A stretch of DNA of 64,000 nucleotides from Margaritifera margaritifera. Its lineage: Eukaryota > Mollusca > Bivalvia > Unionida > Margaritiferidae. The notes under the pieces were generated by a model that saw nothing but the letters and a program-made list of their open reading frames with translations, was not told where the DNA came from and made no database searches. The stretch spans positions 62,001 through 126,000 of the forward strand of contig JAQPZY010000848.1 of the NCBI GenBank assembly GCA_029931535.1. Reading direction: 5' to 3'. This document shows positions 1 through 13,060 of this stretch, piece by piece. Within the stretch, counting starts at the first letter, position 1. Every line of letters begins with the position of its first letter. The translations under genes and the position numbers were made by a program.

Positions 1-404
1 TTCCGAAGACTGCCCCTGTACTACCAACGTGGATCTGGTACGGATCCATGATGCTGGCGATCTGAAATAGAGTGCAAGTTTCAAACACTATGGACAAAGT
101 TTATTGGTGTATTTATAATAACTAATTTATTCATTACAAAATCTACTCGTTTACTCAAGAACGAGAAAGAAGACAGTAGCAGTAATATTTTGCGCACCAC
201 ATTGGTAGAGAAAAATGGAAGACCAAAGGTTATTTGACCTAGAACGATTAAAGAGAGTTGAAAGTGGATAAAACCGGTTGAATTGTGGCATAAAATGCAG
301 CCCAAAACATGGGTGGTTACATATCTGTTTACAATGGTACATGAGGACAAAGTTTACGAATTCAATAAATATCAAGTCAGTACAAGTCAGTACGGCAGTA
401 AGAA

Positions 405-930
405 AGCAATATATCAGTGGGTGCAAAATTATATCGCCGCAGTGGCGATAACACCTTTGAAACTATTTTCTGTTTTCATTTAGGAAGTATATCTGCACTT
501 ACGTATATTCTTCAGACCTGTATTGCCATATTTAGGCCTATTTTATTTTTCTTCTTCTTTTCCTTCTCCACCCTTTCTCTCTCGCACCCAATCAGAATGA
601 ATAAATCTTAAAATGTATCAACACTGTTGACCCTCTAGTACACATTTATGTAATCAATGAAAAGGCACCGTCAGGAATACATAAAAATGAATTCCAAACA
701 ACAAAACCAGGCTTAAAGTATTAGCTTTTTTATAATTAGTTTTCCACATGAATCATGGAAATTGTCAGTGACTGAACTTACGTGACCTGTTGCTATTCGA
801 TATTATATGTCACCCACACAGTATCGTATACCTGTTACACTCAGCGACAAACGGTACACATTTTTAAGAAAAAACTCTTGATTACATATAGTAATACAAT
901 TGTATAAGTAGCGATTTTAACTGTCATCAC
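405..930 (+). repeat. Dispersed repeat A, copy 1
   Basis: This stretch matches the reverse complement of about 22520-23100 over most of its length, including the segments around ttaggaagtatatctgc and caatcatggaaa/aatcatggaaattgtcag. Short open frames in both copies (HLGSISAL, IFRPI) are shared because of this homology and are not genes. No terminal inverted repeat is recognisable at this copy. Confidence 0.8.
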
Positions 931-949
931 AATCATAATCATGTCTGAA

Positions 950-3270
950 AATGATGGAGAAATCAGGCATTGATTAGTGTCGATTGGAAAATGAAATTAA
1001 GTGACAATAAAAATTAGGGCACAGCATCTCTTACCGAAATAGACTGCAAGCCTGCCAACCAACACACATAAATTTACGTCTGAATGCAGAAATAAACAAA
1101 AGTAGCAGCCAAAATACTTACAAGTAAACTCACAATCATTAAAATCTGTTGTTAAATGATGTTATGCTCTGAAGCTTGTTGGAGCGTTTTCATGTTGCTA
1201 TAGTATCCCCACCCCATCAATGTTATTCGCAATGTTCACTGTATCAATCCACGCAAGAAATGTGTTAACAAAATTAAAAATCTTCAATTTTGCATAAAAA
1301 CATTAATTAATTTGACAAAATACACAATTTTAAGCATTATATGTACAATCTAAATTTGTTAAACGTCGCTGTCCTAAAATTATTGTCAAACTTCGGAACT
1401 TCATTTTATCGATGCAGTAATGCAGCCGTTAATTGAATTGACACAGAATGCAGAAACAAATCCATGCAAATGGAAGGTTTTTGCCTTAAAAAATATATAA
1501 TAAAAAGAAAATCGACGTTTTTTTAGTAGACAGAAGGAAATATGTCACTGGTGAAGTGGAAACATTTTGTATTGTTAATCGTGGTTTCGCCACTCGTGAA
1601 AATACAATTTTCTATTTCACTCGTGAAATATTTCTTTATATCTACTCAAAAAAGTACATATCCTCTATATATTTATCCATTTCTTAACTAATTTATTCAT
1701 ATACTCAATACTAGAGAAAGCGGACATTAGTAGAGACAACATTTTTCGATTATGCCTGACAAACAAAAGTGGTCAAGGACTGCCTGGAGTCGAGTGATAA
1801 AAGGGAGGTGAAAGATGTTAACATTAATTTGTTTGAGGCAGAGAAGATGGCCCTGAAAATGGTCGGGTGGAGATCTGGGTTTTTTGTATCTTATGTGCAC
1901 AAAAAGAGGGAAGAATGAACATAAAAACTTTAATAAGAAAGTACACAAGGAAGTTAGCAATTGTGTATATATTTGTTTCAGCTCTTCGAAGCCCACATAT
2001 TTCTAACCAGAAGATACTGGGTCGGTGTGTAAAGAAATACTTTAATTTGCAGATTTTATTATAGCTACATAAACTGCTGACTACAACAAATAACATTCCG
2101 CAGTTTTCCTCTGCATATTTGTCTTTGTCATTCTCGTAAGGAAATCGCTAAGACAGCCGGATTAGATAATACAAGAACGTGTACTTATCTGAAACATCTG
2201 CAACAGTTTTGATGATTTTAATATCTTTTCACATCACAAAAAGTGGGGATAATTTTATCAGCTCTAATGTTTCATATTAAACGAATGATATGTTGTTATA
2301 AAATTACGGTAAACAAAAATTACTATTATCTTTGAGTAATATGCAAGTTGCATTTAGACTGCTAACATAAAATCTTTAAATACTTCAAAAATCATGCAAA
2401 CATTATGCTTTTAATCACGACTATGATGTTTTTTTAATTGTTTTGTAGTATTAAAAACATTAAATTAATTACTATTTTCTAGGCCACCTTGGTCATCTCA
2501 AAGATTTTAGAACTATCAGTTATGGAAAATATTAGAACAAACAAAAATAACACCTAATTTCTTTTCTAGGCTACCACCGCCCTTATTTTGTCCATTAAAA
2601 TTATTCGTAAAAAACGCACATAAAAAGTACATCAGAATCAGATAAAAGCATTTCTAAGCACAGTTAACGTATGACCTTGGTGGGCATTGCAATGCGACGA
2701 AAATGTTTATATACAAAGAACTCAACTATAAAATTTGAAGACTTGGCTGATGTATAACATTTGTGACAATTAAATAATTGAATTCAGATTGAAGAAATTA
2801 GCAAGCAGAGTTCTTTATTCATGCCCTGCAATTCAGTTTAACTCTCCATTTTACCTAGACATTACACAAATATTTAACGAGATAACAATTTACTAAACTA
2901 AAACTACATTTTTCACATATAAACCAATAAAGAGTTTAGATAAATACATTTTAAGATTTGACAGTTATAACTCTGTTAACAGACAAAGAGCACAGCGTGA
3001 CATAAGATTTTGGCAGAATCAACTTAACTGGACATTTTAGATGCCAATAGTTGGTTGTGGGATGTTCCAGAATGAGTCAAATCAGTACGTAAATTTCACG
3101 TTTAGTCTAAAATAAAAAAAACTGTTACCTGAATTTGTAATGCCTCTTACTGGTGAAAAGGCTTCTTATTACAAACTATAAAAGCATCGATTTGAATGAA
3201 CTGAGAAGGATTAAGAAAAACAATTATCATTGGAAATTATCACAAGATGTGACTAAATATAGAAAAAATA
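950..3270. other. AT-rich spacer, no gene seen
   Basis: Only short random open frames in AT-rich sequence on both strands. No splice-bounded exon, RNA gene or clear repeat recognised. The stretches 1-400 and 3480-4270 look the same. Confidence 0.6.
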
Positions 3271-3337
3271 TGTAACTGATGAACAAGTTCGTAATTGGGA
3301 AATTTCGTCTAGTAAAATTAAAGAATATTAAATTTTA

Positions 3338-3360
3338 TGATGATGATGATGATGATGATG

Positions 3361-3416
<56 letters not shown>
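3338..3416 (+). repeat. Compound microsatellite (GAT)n(AAT)n
   Basis: About eight GAT units pass directly into about eighteen AAT units. It would translate as Asp then Asn runs, which is only a by-product. It may be the remnant of a LINE tail like that at 4913. Confidence 0.95.
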
Positions 3417-3417
<1 letters not shown>

Positions 3418-4269
3418 TTCATCCAAATGAACCTATTGGCTGGGCATACTTTTCTTTCTGCAAGCTAGCATAGGATCAGTCGATGAAGGTATAGATAAGG
3501 CAAACCAAGACATCACATCATATGTTATTTGTATATTAGGTGGTCAAGTTAATAACAGAACCTCTATTACATAGTGTGCTTCAGCTGTTTAAAATAAATC
3601 AAAAAGTTATTGGAGAAAATAATCTTAGGCAAGCAAGTTTATGACTCAGATAAAAACATCTGGATAAGATTTCAGCAATAAATTTCAGGTTCCAAAGTTA
3701 GACCAGACTATGTTAATGGTGGTGATGGTATACTTTCATTGTCGAGAGATGTGGTGATAAAAATGAGCAGCATTGGAGGATACAACCATAACTTTAAAAA
3801 CATGCTTCTGATAGCTTTAAACTTGGACTGAACAGTGTTATAAAATCGACAATGCTACAGGTGATAACAGCCTGAAACCATTCGTCAAAAGATAGACAAT
3901 GACATAAAAGAAGAAGACGTAAAAACAACGTAGATAAGAAGGACTGAAATGGTGATAGTCTTGTAATCACAACTGCACACAATTTAATAGACAAGATCAT
4001 GAAACAAACACTCATTTATAATCATGTTGCTGTTTTGGAGGAACTGGCCTAATTTATTTTTTTTAAAAATAGGTTATAAACTTTAGATCTGTATTTATAC
4101 CTCTGGTCAAAAAAGCAAATAACCCAACTAATGTTAGAATAAGCAAAATGAAATGATCAGCCAACAAAGAAACAACGTATCCATCAGTCCTAGACAACCA
4201 AGTTATGAACATAATGCAAATGATACCAGGCAATGCTGCTGCTGCCTCTTTTCACAGCTGTAATAATAG

Positions 4270-4780
4270 TGGTAGCTTTTACTCCTTACTCTTTACACAG
4301 ATTTTAAACCTTCCAACTAATGGTAACATTTCATGTTTTGAAGAAGACAAAAATTCAATACTGTTTCTATAGTTGCGGTCTAGATCTTCGAAATGTCTAA
4401 CTATTTGTGCTCTTTTAGTTTTAACACTTTCCAACAGTTCTAGCACTTTAACTTTCTGTGGCTGCATCTGTCTCTTTTCTCATATCCATTCTTATCTCCT
4501 CTATCTCTTTGTCGTTACATTTCAACACCAGATTTCATAGACGATATTTATGAATTTACAACTTACTTCTTAATTATCTTTCTTCTTGTGTAGTCAATAT
4601 TCTTTTCACTGCAGGTGGAAGTTCTCCACTTTGAATTTTGTTTCACAATAATGATCTATTAAAGTTTCCGCTTCTAATACTCTCGTTAGAAATTTGTGTT
4701 GATTCTCCACCTACTTTAGGGTAACGATGATATTTTCCCATTATTTTTAAAATTAGGCTTAAGTCATTTATATTTTGTAT
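4270..4780 (-). pseudogene. Unidentified coding relic
   Basis: The minus strand has coding-like pieces: an early frame with MGKYHRYPKVGGEST near 4740, then 62 codons at 4279-4467 with KVKVLELLESVKTKRAQIVR and DLDRNYRNSIEFL, separated by stops. The composition is helical and charged, unlike the flanking AT-rich spacer. I do not recognise the protein; a retroelement or transposon origin is likely because the flanks are transposons. Confidence 0.3.
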
Positions 4781-5349
4781 CATTTATGTTAAAGTAATGG
4801 TTAACAAATTCTTTGTCATCATATACTAAAGATGTATATACAGGGTTCTAAAACCTTCTGTTGATAAGTTAGATTCATTTAAATATGCTCGTTATTTTCT
4901 AATGAGTGAGTGTAATAATAATAATAACAATAATAATAATAATAATAATAATAATAATCTTTATTATTCTTGTAACATAGACCACCGGCCCAGGTTACAT
5001 ATATGTATGAGAAAATATGGTACAACCATGAAACATAAAATTCTATGATTAACACACTGACTCTCTAACTTGTATAGATGTTACTAGATAAATAGCAAAA
5101 TTATCTAGGATATAAAATTTTGTGTGGCTTGCATTACAATGAACGTTTGAAGGTAAAAGTGGCATTTCTCAAATTATCATACATGGGGCATTTAACAGCG
5201 AAGTGAAACTCATCTTCTATATGTGCACAAAAGGGCACCGTATTTCAACATAAGGGATATTTCTATACCTACCTATATTTACCATTGTAGGAAAGGTTCC
5301 ATTTCTAAACATACATAGAAAGCGAACACTGTGCGAAGAGTTTAAACAA

Positions 5350-6730
5350 TCAATTCAGTATTGACAACTCAAATTGTTTCTGATCTTATTATACAATCGT
5401 AATCTATCCACTGAATTTAACTCTCTGTTTAGTTCTTGTAGAAAAATATCTTTACAACGTGGTTTAAATATAATGAAAAAGAGATTCTCATCACCCATCC
5501 TTTGATTGAACAAACTTCTCCCCATTCCGTATGAAAACAGTACATTCTTAACTTTATTTACTGAACAATCACAGTATTCGTCCCATTTCAATTATATGTT
5601 ATAGCATTGTTTTGGGAATCTATCATCAGTCATCTTTAAAAATTTGAGCCAGTACTTAAGAATTCTACTATATCTTACTACTTGCGTTGGCATTCTACCT
5701 AATTCATTATTGACAAAAGCATTTCGAGTGTGCTTTGTAATACCAATAATATATTTACAAAATGATATCTGTACAGCTTCAATGTAATTTGCTTTGTAAA
5801 AACCCCACACTTCTGGCCCATAATTCTAATGTTACACCGTTATGCTGGTCATAAATGAGTGTCTTTAAATCATTTAGAAATAATGAAAATAATATAGGTG
5901 ATAAAACACAACCTTGTCTTACCCCAGACAGGCAGTTAAAAGTTTCTGCCAAGCCATTTGGCATTTTCACACAAGCTTTCACGTTTGTATATATGGCTTT
6001 CAGTATAGTATATTACTGATAATATTTTAATTTACTAATTTATGATAAAGTAAGATCCTATCAATACGGTCAAACGTTTTTTTCATAATCAACAAAAAGA
6101 GCATAAAACCTACCTCTTTGTTTCCTCACAAATTGACATATCAGTGTTCTTAGGGTAAATATATTACCTACAGTGGAATATCCACTTCTAAAACCAGTTT
6201 GTTCTTCACCTAGAATAATATTTTCTTTGACCTAGTTAAGTAGTCTTTCATTTAAAACTGAAGTAAATATTTTTCTGAGGATTGGCAAAGGGCTAACCCC
6301 TTTTTAATTTTCATGCATATTTATATTCCCTTTTTTGTGAATGGGTCATCAACACAACCTGATTTTCTCGACTTTAAACTTTTTATAGCATATTACATTT
6401 TTTCGGTTATTTTACTGTCCAGATGTTTATGGAGGATATTATTTGTTTCGTTTATTCTGAAATTTTTGTCCATCTCATGATGTATATTACATAATTCTGA
6501 AAAGTATTGTTACCATCCAGTGCGGTTTCTATTTCCATTCAACGTGGTATTTTCCACATTTTAAAAGTTTCCAGAAGCGTTTCGAATCTTTCTCTGAAAG
6601 TGCTTTTTCAAGACTTGCCATTTCCTTTGTTCTGTATAGGTTGCGTTTCTGCCTTGTTATGTTTTTGTTCATATATCTATGGTGCTTATATAAAGCCAAG
6701 TTATCTGTCATGTTATTATTTCTGAAGTTT
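5350..6730 (-). pseudogene. LINE copy 1 ORF2 reverse transcriptase relic
   Basis: Several pieces are visible: SEKDSKRFWKLLKCGKYH upstream of the RT, EQTGFRSGYST and KTFDRIDRIL (RT motif A, about 6050-6230), SGVRQGCVLSPILFSLFL (motif B) near 5930, then after a jump VWGFYKANYIEAVQISFCKY and LGRMPTQVV at 5592-5810. The block that should hold the catalytic YADD between motif B and the C-terminal part is deleted, so the copy cannot be active. Confidence 0.85.
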
Positions 6731-6999
6731 CTAAGTGTATCAAAGCGCGATGTTGTGCTGCTACACAGTCTGCATCATACCAGGGTTGTTTGTTGACCGA
6801 AACCCGATCACTTCTTTTGATATTGTTTTCATCGTCTGTGTTGATTCACAAATACTCTCCATAAAAGAATTTAAAGCAGTATCGAGTTGAGTATGCTCTA
6901 TCATTGTGAGCATAGTATGAGATTTTTCTGATAATGACGGGCTGGCGTTTTGGACAAATATATTTCTTTCTGTTTGATTCCATACATATCTCTCTCTTG

Positions 7000-7925
7000 G
7001 AGAAATACTTTCATTTCTTTCAGCTGTGAGGTTAATAGGATCAGCTAGAACCAAGTGAAATATTATTGTTTGATGAATAGATTCAATACTATTACCAATC
7101 CTGAAGGTAGTTATACATGCAAATAATTATTGATCTAAAAGTAAGTAGTCTATGGTTGTAGCAGAGTTATCGTGTATACATGTAATAAAAAATGTCCAAT
7201 ACCTTTATCATCCCCACATGTACAATTTACAATCTTCATTCCAGATAGTTGACAAAATTTCAGTAAATTCTCACCATAGTGATTTAGCTCCTTTCTGTCC
7301 TTGTTAGCCCTTCCCCCTAAATCTACACCCTTGACATAGGTTATATTCTTATCAATGATATTATTACTATCATGTATACTAAAATCAGGTTATGTGGAGG
7401 TATAGCCATTGAAATCTCCACCAATAATAAATGTGTGGTTTGGATACTTTACTCTATAATGTGCTGATTCGTTTTCAATAATGGTAAACAAGTCTTCTTC
7501 TGCATGTATTGACAAGCGTTCAGGTGACATATATACTACACCAAAAGTAAAATCTTCCTAAAGGGTTTGTACATAACGGGATAATTTTAACCAAACTATG
7601 TTTTTATTTGCTCTGAAGTTGATAGATATTGAAATTATGCCTTATATGTTCTTTTACATAGACAGCAATACCTCCAGAATAATGTTTTGCATTACGTTCT
7701 TTATCTCTGACACTTAAGTAGCTTGTGAAACCATTTGTGTCAATTTTATCATGATCCCAAGTCTCGACCAGTGCAAAAATATAAAAATTATGCATAAAAT
7801 TGATAAAATCACTACAAACTATATTATACCGTTCACTAAATAGTTTTCTTCTTAAACCTGAAATATTCCATATACAGAACTTAATTTCACCAATCCTCTG
7901 CACATCATGTACCACATGCAAAAAA
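7000..7925 (-). pseudogene. LINE copy 1 ORF2 endonuclease relic
   Basis: Begins IGEIKFCIWNISGLRRKLFS, the usual first beta strand of APE-type endonucleases (NISGL), and continues with ALVETWDHDKI (the ETW metal-binding block) and HYSGGIAVYVKEHI. Frameshifts and stops follow before the domain is complete. In the intact family this domain nicks target DNA for target-primed reverse transcription. Confidence 0.8.
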
Positions 7926-7946
7926 TGGCCTCGGCTAGACCCCTAT

Positions 7947-8960
7947 TTATCGTTTTATGCGTACAATATCCTGCAGTCCATCATTAAACACATATTCAGT
8001 TCCATTTATAACCAGTCTGTCATATTTCAAGAAGGCTGCTTTACCATCCCTGCGTGCCTGGACAAAGAAAAGATAGAGAGCTGTTCGTGCCCAACATACT
8101 CTTTCTGGGAAGTCTTCAGATACTCGGATATGTGGTTCAATTACCTCTGAAACATTTTGATATTCGTTTTCAGTTCCAGTTGCTCCTTCTTCTCCTTCTC
8201 TCTCTTCCACCTGTGCTTTGTTTCGGGCTGTCTTGCTAATTTCCCTGTACTTCTTTAAAACTATTTCCTTACCTTTAAAACGAGAAAACTTAACAATTGC
8301 AGGTATTGGACCCCGTTTCGAATGTAGGCAGTGCGCTAGTTCGATTTTGACTTGTTCAATGTTTGCCTTATATATTCTCTTATCATGTTGTCTGTGTCAT
8401 TCCACTTTTCACCCTTGATTTCTGAAATGCCGTAGAAGATTAAGTTGTCTTTGTGTGATTGGGCTTCTTGATTCTCAAGTTTCTTTTTGTTAGTCAAAAG
8501 TTTTGCTTCCAGACTTAACACTGATTCATTGTGGTCATTCATTTTACCTTGTAAGCTGTTGTTGTACGCCTTTAATTTTTCATTAGATTTTTTTAGTTCT
8601 TCAAGTGTAAGCTCAAAGAGGTCGAATATATGGTTCAGGCATCTCACGTCAGTACGGATATCACTAATAATCTATATAAGACTATCTGATCTGTGTGGGG
8701 TTTCATAGAGAAATGCGGGTCTTGGTTCCTCTTGCTGCAAAAATTTTGACTGAGGAAAATGTGTGGATGTTCTCTCGCTGAACCAGCAGGCATCGATATC
8801 GGTTGAGTTGCATCACTGATACGCCTTGTTTCATCTCGATTGAGCCATGTGTTCATACCTGAAGCATTTCCAGTCCGTATTTCCAAGTCTCTATGCGTAT
8901 CGGTGGCAGATTCTATAAAACCGGCAATCAAACGTGCTTGGCTTCTTGGTGGCCTCCCTG
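7947..8960 (-). pseudogene. LINE copy 1 ORF1 relic (L1-ORF1p-like RNA-binding protein)
   Basis: Broken frames encode, in order, a Ser/Arg-rich N-terminus, a coiled coil (LTLEELKKSNEKLKAYNNSL) and the start of an RNA-binding domain with the motif DNLIFYGISE. A C-terminal piece follows with RTALYLFFVQARRDGKAAFL and DRLVINGTEY. This order (coiled coil, RRM, CTD) is that of L1 ORF1p-type proteins, which form trimers and coat the element RNA. At least two frameshifts separate the pieces. Confidence 0.75.
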
Positions 8961-9149
8961 GTCTGCCGGTCCCAGGTCCTTGGTTTTATTCAATTCAATG
9001 TGAAACCAGTAAAACAAAAAGCAGAAAATACGGATCGTGTCTTTACCGGCTGTGAAAAACAGCCTATTCTGACCTTCCAAAGCACTATGTCTACTCCAAT
9101 ATTTAATTTTTGGCCCGCACTATACTACTGAATGAACTGGCGTGAAGTG

Positions 9150-12100
9150 TGTACATGGACGTTTTTATTGTTGTATCATTGGCCACTGGCCCAAATTACA
9201 CTCATATACTAAAATTTGGTACATACACATTATGATGTTATGTCATAATTTACCCATGATTCCCAATTATTTCGAGATGAATACTACAGAAATATGCAAG
9301 ATATAATTAGTACAGGATCTTTCCATAAAGCTGTAAAATGTAATAATTATCATCAGTGTAGAAATGTAAGGATCTTCTCAAGTTGCTGTACGTTTGACAT
9401 TTAACAACAAAATGATACTCATCTTCAATATGTGTACAAAAAGGACACAGTCGTTGTATAGGTGGAATATTTTAAAATCCACCTAAATTAGCAATGATAT
9501 GGAAGTTTCCGCTGTTGAACATACATAGTAAACGAACACTGTATGAAGGCATTCAAACTATCTATGTAATATTGACAGCAGAAATAATTTCTTATTCTGT
9601 TATAACTCGTAGCATTTCCATTGAATTTAAATATCCATTAAATTCTTGAAAGAAATTAAATCTACATCTCTGTTTGAAAACAATTTAAAAAATCAAATTT
9701 TCGTCTCCCACCCCCTGATTAATACAAACCATTCGCATACCATATGAAAAAAGTAACAGCTTAACTTGATTTCATTAACATTTACAGCGATCAGCTCAAG
9801 TTAACGGTAAATTATAGTTTTGTTTTGGAAATGTTTCATTAGCCTTATAAAAGCCCAAACCTCTTACCCATAGTTTAGAATCGGTGCTATTTTGAAATCA
9901 AGTATCAGAAAAGTAGTTTTGAGTACAATTTATCAAAGCGATTTAATTGGCTTTCAAGCCATACAGTTCTATTGCTGCTCGTGCTTCTAATGTTTTCTGA
10001 CACATATACATGTACTATGCTTTCTTCTTTTTTGTTTAAAAAGAACACACAGCAATTATAATTATAGTAGGACCCTATCGCTATTAAGCCGTCACTGAAA
10101 CGCCAATTTTCGAAGTGTCTTAAATAACCCCATTATTTCGAAATACAATAATTTTCATCTTCTCTAAAATGATGTTAAATTTCCAAGTATTTCAATACTC
10201 CTTTAACATATTAAGTAATCTTTATAGCTTTCGATAAATATCACCAGATCTCGATACAATAAAGTAAATAACTGAGCATATTTCAATATAATGCCGCTAT
10301 TCAGCACAGAAATATTGGACTTCAAATCATTTAAGAACAAAGATAAAAGGATAGGTTACAGAATACAGCCTTGTCTAACACCAACAGGACAGCTAATTGT
10401 GTGAGTCAAACCCTGCGTCGCCTTCACGTAAGCTTTAACATGTTCATATACAGACTTCAGCATAATTAGCATTTAACTATTGATTTTATGATCTGTGCAA
10501 TCAAATAAGTTTGTCATAACCAACATTTAATACATAAAAGTGACACCTCTCTTTCCTTATGTATTTACATAATAAAGTAGTCAAATATATTATCCAACGT
10601 GGAGTATCTGTATCTGAAGCCAGCTTGTTCTTCGCCCAAAATATCGTTATCGATAACCCATGACATAATTTTTTTCACTCAACACCGAAAGAAGACCAAA
10701 TCTTCTATAGTTTTCAGGTATATTTATACTTTCTTTTTGTAAATAGGTGTACTTACGGTGAGCATGCAAGACCAAGATTGAATAGTTTATTGAACAGAGA
10801 TACTAATATGTGTTTTGCTGTAGTTTCTGTTGCCTTGGAGAAAGAAAAAAAATCACCAGAAACTGTCAGTAGTCTGTTTAATTCTGAATGCTTCATGTAC
10901 TTCATAGCATATATTGAATAGTTTGGAAAGTACTGATACCATACTGTACTATTAACTTTTGCACTTATAGTAGTTATTGGGTCTTTAAAAAGTTTCCAAA
11001 ATCGTTTAGAGTCTTTTTCTGATAAAGCAATTTCTAAATTGGCTTTTTCCTATATTTTCTGTAATTTTTGCTTGATATTATTAATTTTTTATACATGTTC
11101 ATATAGTACTTGTACAAAGTCAAATTTTCACTCATATAAGCAAGTCAACATTTTTTAGGCGTGAATAATGTTTGCTCAAGAGCAAATAATCTATGGCTAT
11201 AGTTAAATTGTCTTGGAAGCATGTATAGTTCCCTATCTCTTTGTCTTCCTCTCATCTGCTATTTGTGATCCGCATACCAGACAACGTAAGTGAATGATCA
11301 CTTACCATAGTGAGTTGACTCTCGACAGTCTTAGTTAGCTCGCTCTCCTATAATCACATCCTCTAGTCTACATAATCTGTTTCATCGGCATTAACAACAC
11401 TGTCATCATATACAATATAATCACATCCTCTAGTCTACATAATCTGTTTCATCGGCATTAACAACACTGTCATCATATACAATATAATCACATCCTCTAG
11501 TCTACATAATCTGTTTCATCGGCATTAACAACACTGTCATCATATACAATATAATCACATCCTCTAGTCTACATAATCTGTTTCATCGGCATTAACAACA
11601 CTGTCATCATATACAATATAATCACATTCTGTAGACGTATATGCATTGAAATATCCACTAATATAAATCTATGACTTGAATAGGTATTTCTGTATTGAGC
11701 CGATTCATTTACAATTATACTAAATAGGTCTTCTGCTGCATGTACTGAGAACTATTCACGTGACGTAGTATACACTACTCCAAAATTAAGCTATAGAGCA
11801 GAGTTACTGAATATGATGATACTTTTAACCAAACAATATTTCTGACTTACTTTCAAATTGACAAATGCTACAAACTTTTATTAACATTTCTTTTACATAC
11901 ACAGCAATACCTCCTGAAGTGCGTTTTGCATTTGATTTTTTTTTCTCGATCACAGTGATAAAACATTTATAACTAGTGATATCAACTCTATCCTTAGTCC
12001 AAGTTTCACCTAAACCCAACATATCATACTCTTTCAAAACAAGTGCTGGTCACAGTTCAGCCAAGCATCCATATAGGATCCATTATCATATCCAGGTCTC

Positions 12101-12365
12101 ATTTAACGTCGCTGATGCTGTATAATCTCTCACTGCATATTACTGCTGTTGATTACTCTTGGACCCGATCATCAAACGCGAATAAGTTCTTGCTCGTCTC
12201 GTGCATGGAGTGGAAATAACAAACATCGGATGGCTAAGGAAACCCCGCTGACCCTAATGATGGGGAGGATGGTTACATCCTCACAGGTTGTGAAAAGCAG
12301 CATATCCTGGCCTGCGATGCTTTAATATCGACACTCATGCTAAATTTATAGCCAACACTATTTAA
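9150..12365 (-). mobile_element. Non-LTR retrotransposon, copy 2, decayed and internally deleted
   Basis: Same family and orientation as copy 1 and placed directly upstream of it, head to tail. The 3' end at about 9150-9240 has GGGCCAGTGGCC and ACAATAAA. RT remnants include GCILYPILLSLFLNDL near 10350-10385 (reading from broken frames) and an eroded active-site region reading LLYRDLVIF where YADD is expected. The endonuclease start with DMLGLGETW and RTSGGIAVYVKEM is at 11825-12037. Between the endonuclease and the shared 5' end only about 300 bp remain, versus 1.2 kb in copy 1, so most of ORF1 is gone. A 67-bp tandem repeat interrupts it. Confidence 0.8.
11349..11630 (+). repeat. 67-bp tandem repeat, about 4 copies, inside LINE copy 2
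   Basis: The unit starting tataatcacatcctctagtc recurs at 11349, 11416, 11483, 11550 and partly at 11617 with almost no divergence. It lies in the endonuclease part of LINE copy 2, so it expanded after insertion. Confidence 0.95.
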
Positions 12366-12369
12366 ACAC

Positions 12370-13060
12370 GTATAGGCGAAACCCCTGTCCAGCAAAGACA
12401 ATAACAATGCATATACAAGCACACTCAATATGTGGACATTGTGGCACGATGACACAAGAAACTTTTCCCCAAAATCAATATCATGTCAATCAGTTTTTTA
12501 AATATTTATTTCACCATGGAAATATGTTAACCAATATCTGAACCAAATTCCAGCTTTATATAATCCAGAAGTAAGGTAATTTGTTAACAACTTGAACAGA
12601 GTTACAATGCGTATACTCACAGTTCATATGTTCATATAACATAAATTCCAGTTATTCATAATCATCTTATGCATAATCGAGTACATCTTTAAAGTGTTCA
12701 AATTCAGCATCTCGACCACCTTCTACCATTTTCACACTATTTAAATGGTAGATAAACCACTTGAAAAAGAATAATGTTGCATAGAAGAGAAAAATCGCAA
12801 TAGCTTCACTTCCAATAAATTTAAAGAATACAAGAAAGAATTAGAAATTAGAATAGGAATAAAACATACACACACATATGGAGCAAAACCTTAACTGACA
12901 AGAAGTTGGAACAAAAGTATCCATAATACTGATGTAGCCATAAAAAAAAGAGTAGTGGGAAGTATAAAAGAAGGGAGATGAGTAATGTTCAATACGGATA
13001 ACAATTTGGTACTAAATAATGCTTTAATCATCCAGCATGTTGAGGATACGAGTTTATTTA
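12370..13060. other. Spacer without recognisable feature
   Basis: AT-rich sequence between the LINE pair and the satellite. Only short chance frames. Confidence 0.5.

Larger units (their letters stand above)
4913..9130 (-). mobile_element. Non-LTR retrotransposon (LINE), copy 1, decayed
   Basis: Minus-strand LINE with the order ORF1 (about 8960-7950), apurinic endonuclease and reverse transcriptase, and a 3' end with AATAAAG followed by an (ATT)n tail at 4913-4958. All frames are broken. Its 5' end (about 9040-9130) matches the 5' end of the neighbouring copy at 12275-12365 and its 3' end (..GGCCGGTGGTC..) matches the 3' end of that copy, so both belong to one family. The clade is not certain; an ORF1 with an L1-ORF1p-like domain plus an APE endonuclease fits several Jockey/CR1-type groups. 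Confidence 0.85.
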
